5,988 nt of DNA, from the NCBI GenBank assembly GCA_027451265.1, contig DAIDJT010000164.1, positions 1-5,988 of the forward strand, read 5' to 3'. Each line of letters starts with the position of its first letter. Position 1 is the first letter of the stretch. The notes under the pieces are model-generated. The model searched no databases, was not told where the DNA came from, and saw only the letters and a list, made by a program, of their open reading frames with translations. Positions 5,141 through 5,988 of this stretch are shown here, piece by piece. The position numbers were made by a program, and so were the translations under genes. The DNA comes from Bacteroidales bacterium. GTDB taxonomy: Bacteria > Bacteroidota > Bacteroidia > Bacteroidales > VadinHA17.

Positions 5141-5988
5141 TTCTTTTTCTCTTCAAAGAATGATTTCAACCAGAAGCTGTTTCCTTCATTGGTCATGAAG
5201 GTTCTCTTGGGGCCTCCCCAGCCGTGACGCTCCCCTGGATAAATCATCATTTCAAATGGTTTGTTGAGGTCCTGCAGCGTTGTTATAAGCCATATGGTGT
5301 TCTGCATATGGACATTGTCATCCATATCGCCATGGCGGATAAGTAGTTTGCCTTTGTATGATGCCGCATGGGTGATGGCTGATCCCTTGTCATAGCCTTC
5401 CGGGTTGTCTTCGGGAGTATCCATATATCGTTCGGTGTATACATTGTCATACAGGCGCCAGTCAGTGACCGAATAGTCAGCAATGCCGTGGGTCCAGTAG
5501 TCTGCCCCGGCAGTCAGGGCCATGCATGTGACATACCCGCCGTATGAACCGCCGGTGATGCCCATCCTCGATGCGTCTGCCCAGGGTTGCTGCCGGAGCC
5601 ACTTTACCGCATCGGAATAGTCAGAAATTTCCCATTTGCCAAGTGAGCGGTGCATGTAATCGAGGCCTTTCTTGCCAAAGGTGCCGGAGCCGCGGTGATC
5701 AACATTGATTGTCACAATTCCGTTCTCGGCATACCAGCGGGGCTGTACTCCCTGCCACCTGTTCCTGATGCTGCCTGCATCGGGGCCGCCGTATATTGTA
5801 AACACTACCGGGTATTTCCTTGAAGGATCGAAGTTCACCGGATAGGTTATCAGGGCCGGCATGTCAAACAGCTTATTGACCTCGCGGGTAATTCCTGCGA
5901 GAGCGGACCGCGAATAGTGCTCGCCCTTTAGTTCGATCGCGATAAACAGGTAGGAGTTGATGATCGCGCCGTTGAATGCACCCTTGCT
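5137..5988 (-). CDS. S9 family serine peptidase (DPP-IV-type), catalytic C-terminal part, 5' end outside the window
   Basis: The frame is open from the right edge to a TGA at 5137 (283 codons). From LFDMPALITYP (starting near 5871) onward it is a typical S9 alpha/beta-hydrolase domain: TIYGGP, NVDHRGSG, then GGSYGG holding the nucleophile Ser (codon 5547-5545). HGDMDDNVH holds the Asp and ERHGWGG the His, with the same spacing between His-Gly, Asp and catalytic His as in human DPP-IV. Enzymes of this type release N-terminal Xaa-Pro or Xaa-Ala dipeptides and are usually exported to the periplasm in Bacteroidota; here the N-terminal beta-propeller and signal peptide lie outside the window. ATG at 5862 is only an internal methionine, not the start. 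The first ~39 codons at the edge do not look like an S9 linker and are described separately. The TGA overlaps the aminopeptidase P start as ATGA, so the genes are coupled. Confidence 0.92.
   Translation of the reverse strand, partial: SKGAFNGAIINSYLFIAIELKGEHYSRSALAGITREVNKLFDMPALITYPVNFDPSRKYPVVFTIYGGPDAGSIRNRWQGVQPRWYAENGIVTINVDHRGSGTFGKKGLDYMHRSLGKWEISDYSDAVKWLRQQPWADASRMGITGGSYGGYVTCMALTAGADYWTHGIADYSVTDWRLYDNVYTERYMDTPEDNPEGYDKGSAITHAASYKGKLLIRHGDMDDNVHMQNTIWLITTLQDLNKPFEMMIYPGERHGWGGPKRTFMTNEGNSFWLKSFFEEKKK
5872..5988 (-). other. Anomalous in-frame segment at the window edge, possibly chimeric
   Basis: These 39 codons are in frame with the S9 domain but do not read like the usual linker before it, where I would expect an ending such as T-x-DG-LFDMP. 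The segment contains SYLFIAIELKGEHYSR and then ITREVNK. From memory this resembles the N-terminal part of Eco57I-type restriction-modification methylases, which carry YSR...ITRE-N-K followed by F-x-MP and VLF. The join would fall at LF-x-MP, which both families share. An assembly chimera or a recombination junction would explain it. The alternative is a divergent but genuine S9 linker. The remembered match is unverified. Confidence 0.45.

Noticed and set aside
5137..5862. Start of the S9 gene at the ATG at 5862
   Set aside because: The frame stays open to the window edge and the S9 domain already begins upstream with LFD. A 241-residue protein would lack the propeller, so this Met is internal.

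Overview
This window looks like chromosomal DNA from a member of the Bacteroidota, probably a contig or fragment cut inside genes at both ends. Four things point there: A/T-rich start regions with no Shine-Dalgarno sequence, promoter candidates of the TTTG...TAnnTTTG type, a small single-RRM RNA-binding protein, and S9 and S37 peptidases of the kind common in that phylum. The phylum call is an inference. All five genes read on the minus strand, so transcription runs from high to low coordinates.

Layout in transcription order. (1) 5988-5137: C-terminal catalytic half of an S9 (DPP-IV-type) serine peptidase, running off the right edge. Its outermost ~39 codons do not look like an S9 peptidase and may be a chimeric join. 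(2) 5140-3302: complete three-domain Xaa-Pro aminopeptidase (M24B) with all metal ligands. (3) 3305-1998: complete exported S37-type tripeptidyl-aminopeptidase-like protein. These three are joined by two 4-nt ATGA stop/start overlaps, so they form one translationally coupled peptide-degradation operon, with emphasis on proline-containing peptides. (4) 1997-1815: an A/T-rich intergenic region with a promoter candidate inside a perfect 15-bp inverted repeat, followed by a ~90-nt leader. (5) 1814-1509: RRM RNA-binding protein. (6) 1508-1234: 275 nt holding two successive intrinsic terminators, a 58-nt relic of a group IIC intron placed directly after the second one, and a promoter candidate. (7) 1233-1: an NhaD/ArsB-type ion transporter of the IT superfamily, cut off at the left edge.

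The most notable item is the intron relic. Its 5' end matches the highly conserved start of group IIC introns and sits just after a terminator stem, the usual target of this class. Almost all the rest of the intron, including domain V and any reverse transcriptase, is gone. I see no CRISPR array, tRNA, rRNA or complete mobile element. Apart from the intron relic and the odd right edge, the window is ordinary housekeeping and nutrient-acquisition sequence, and I did not find a new defence or biosynthetic system.
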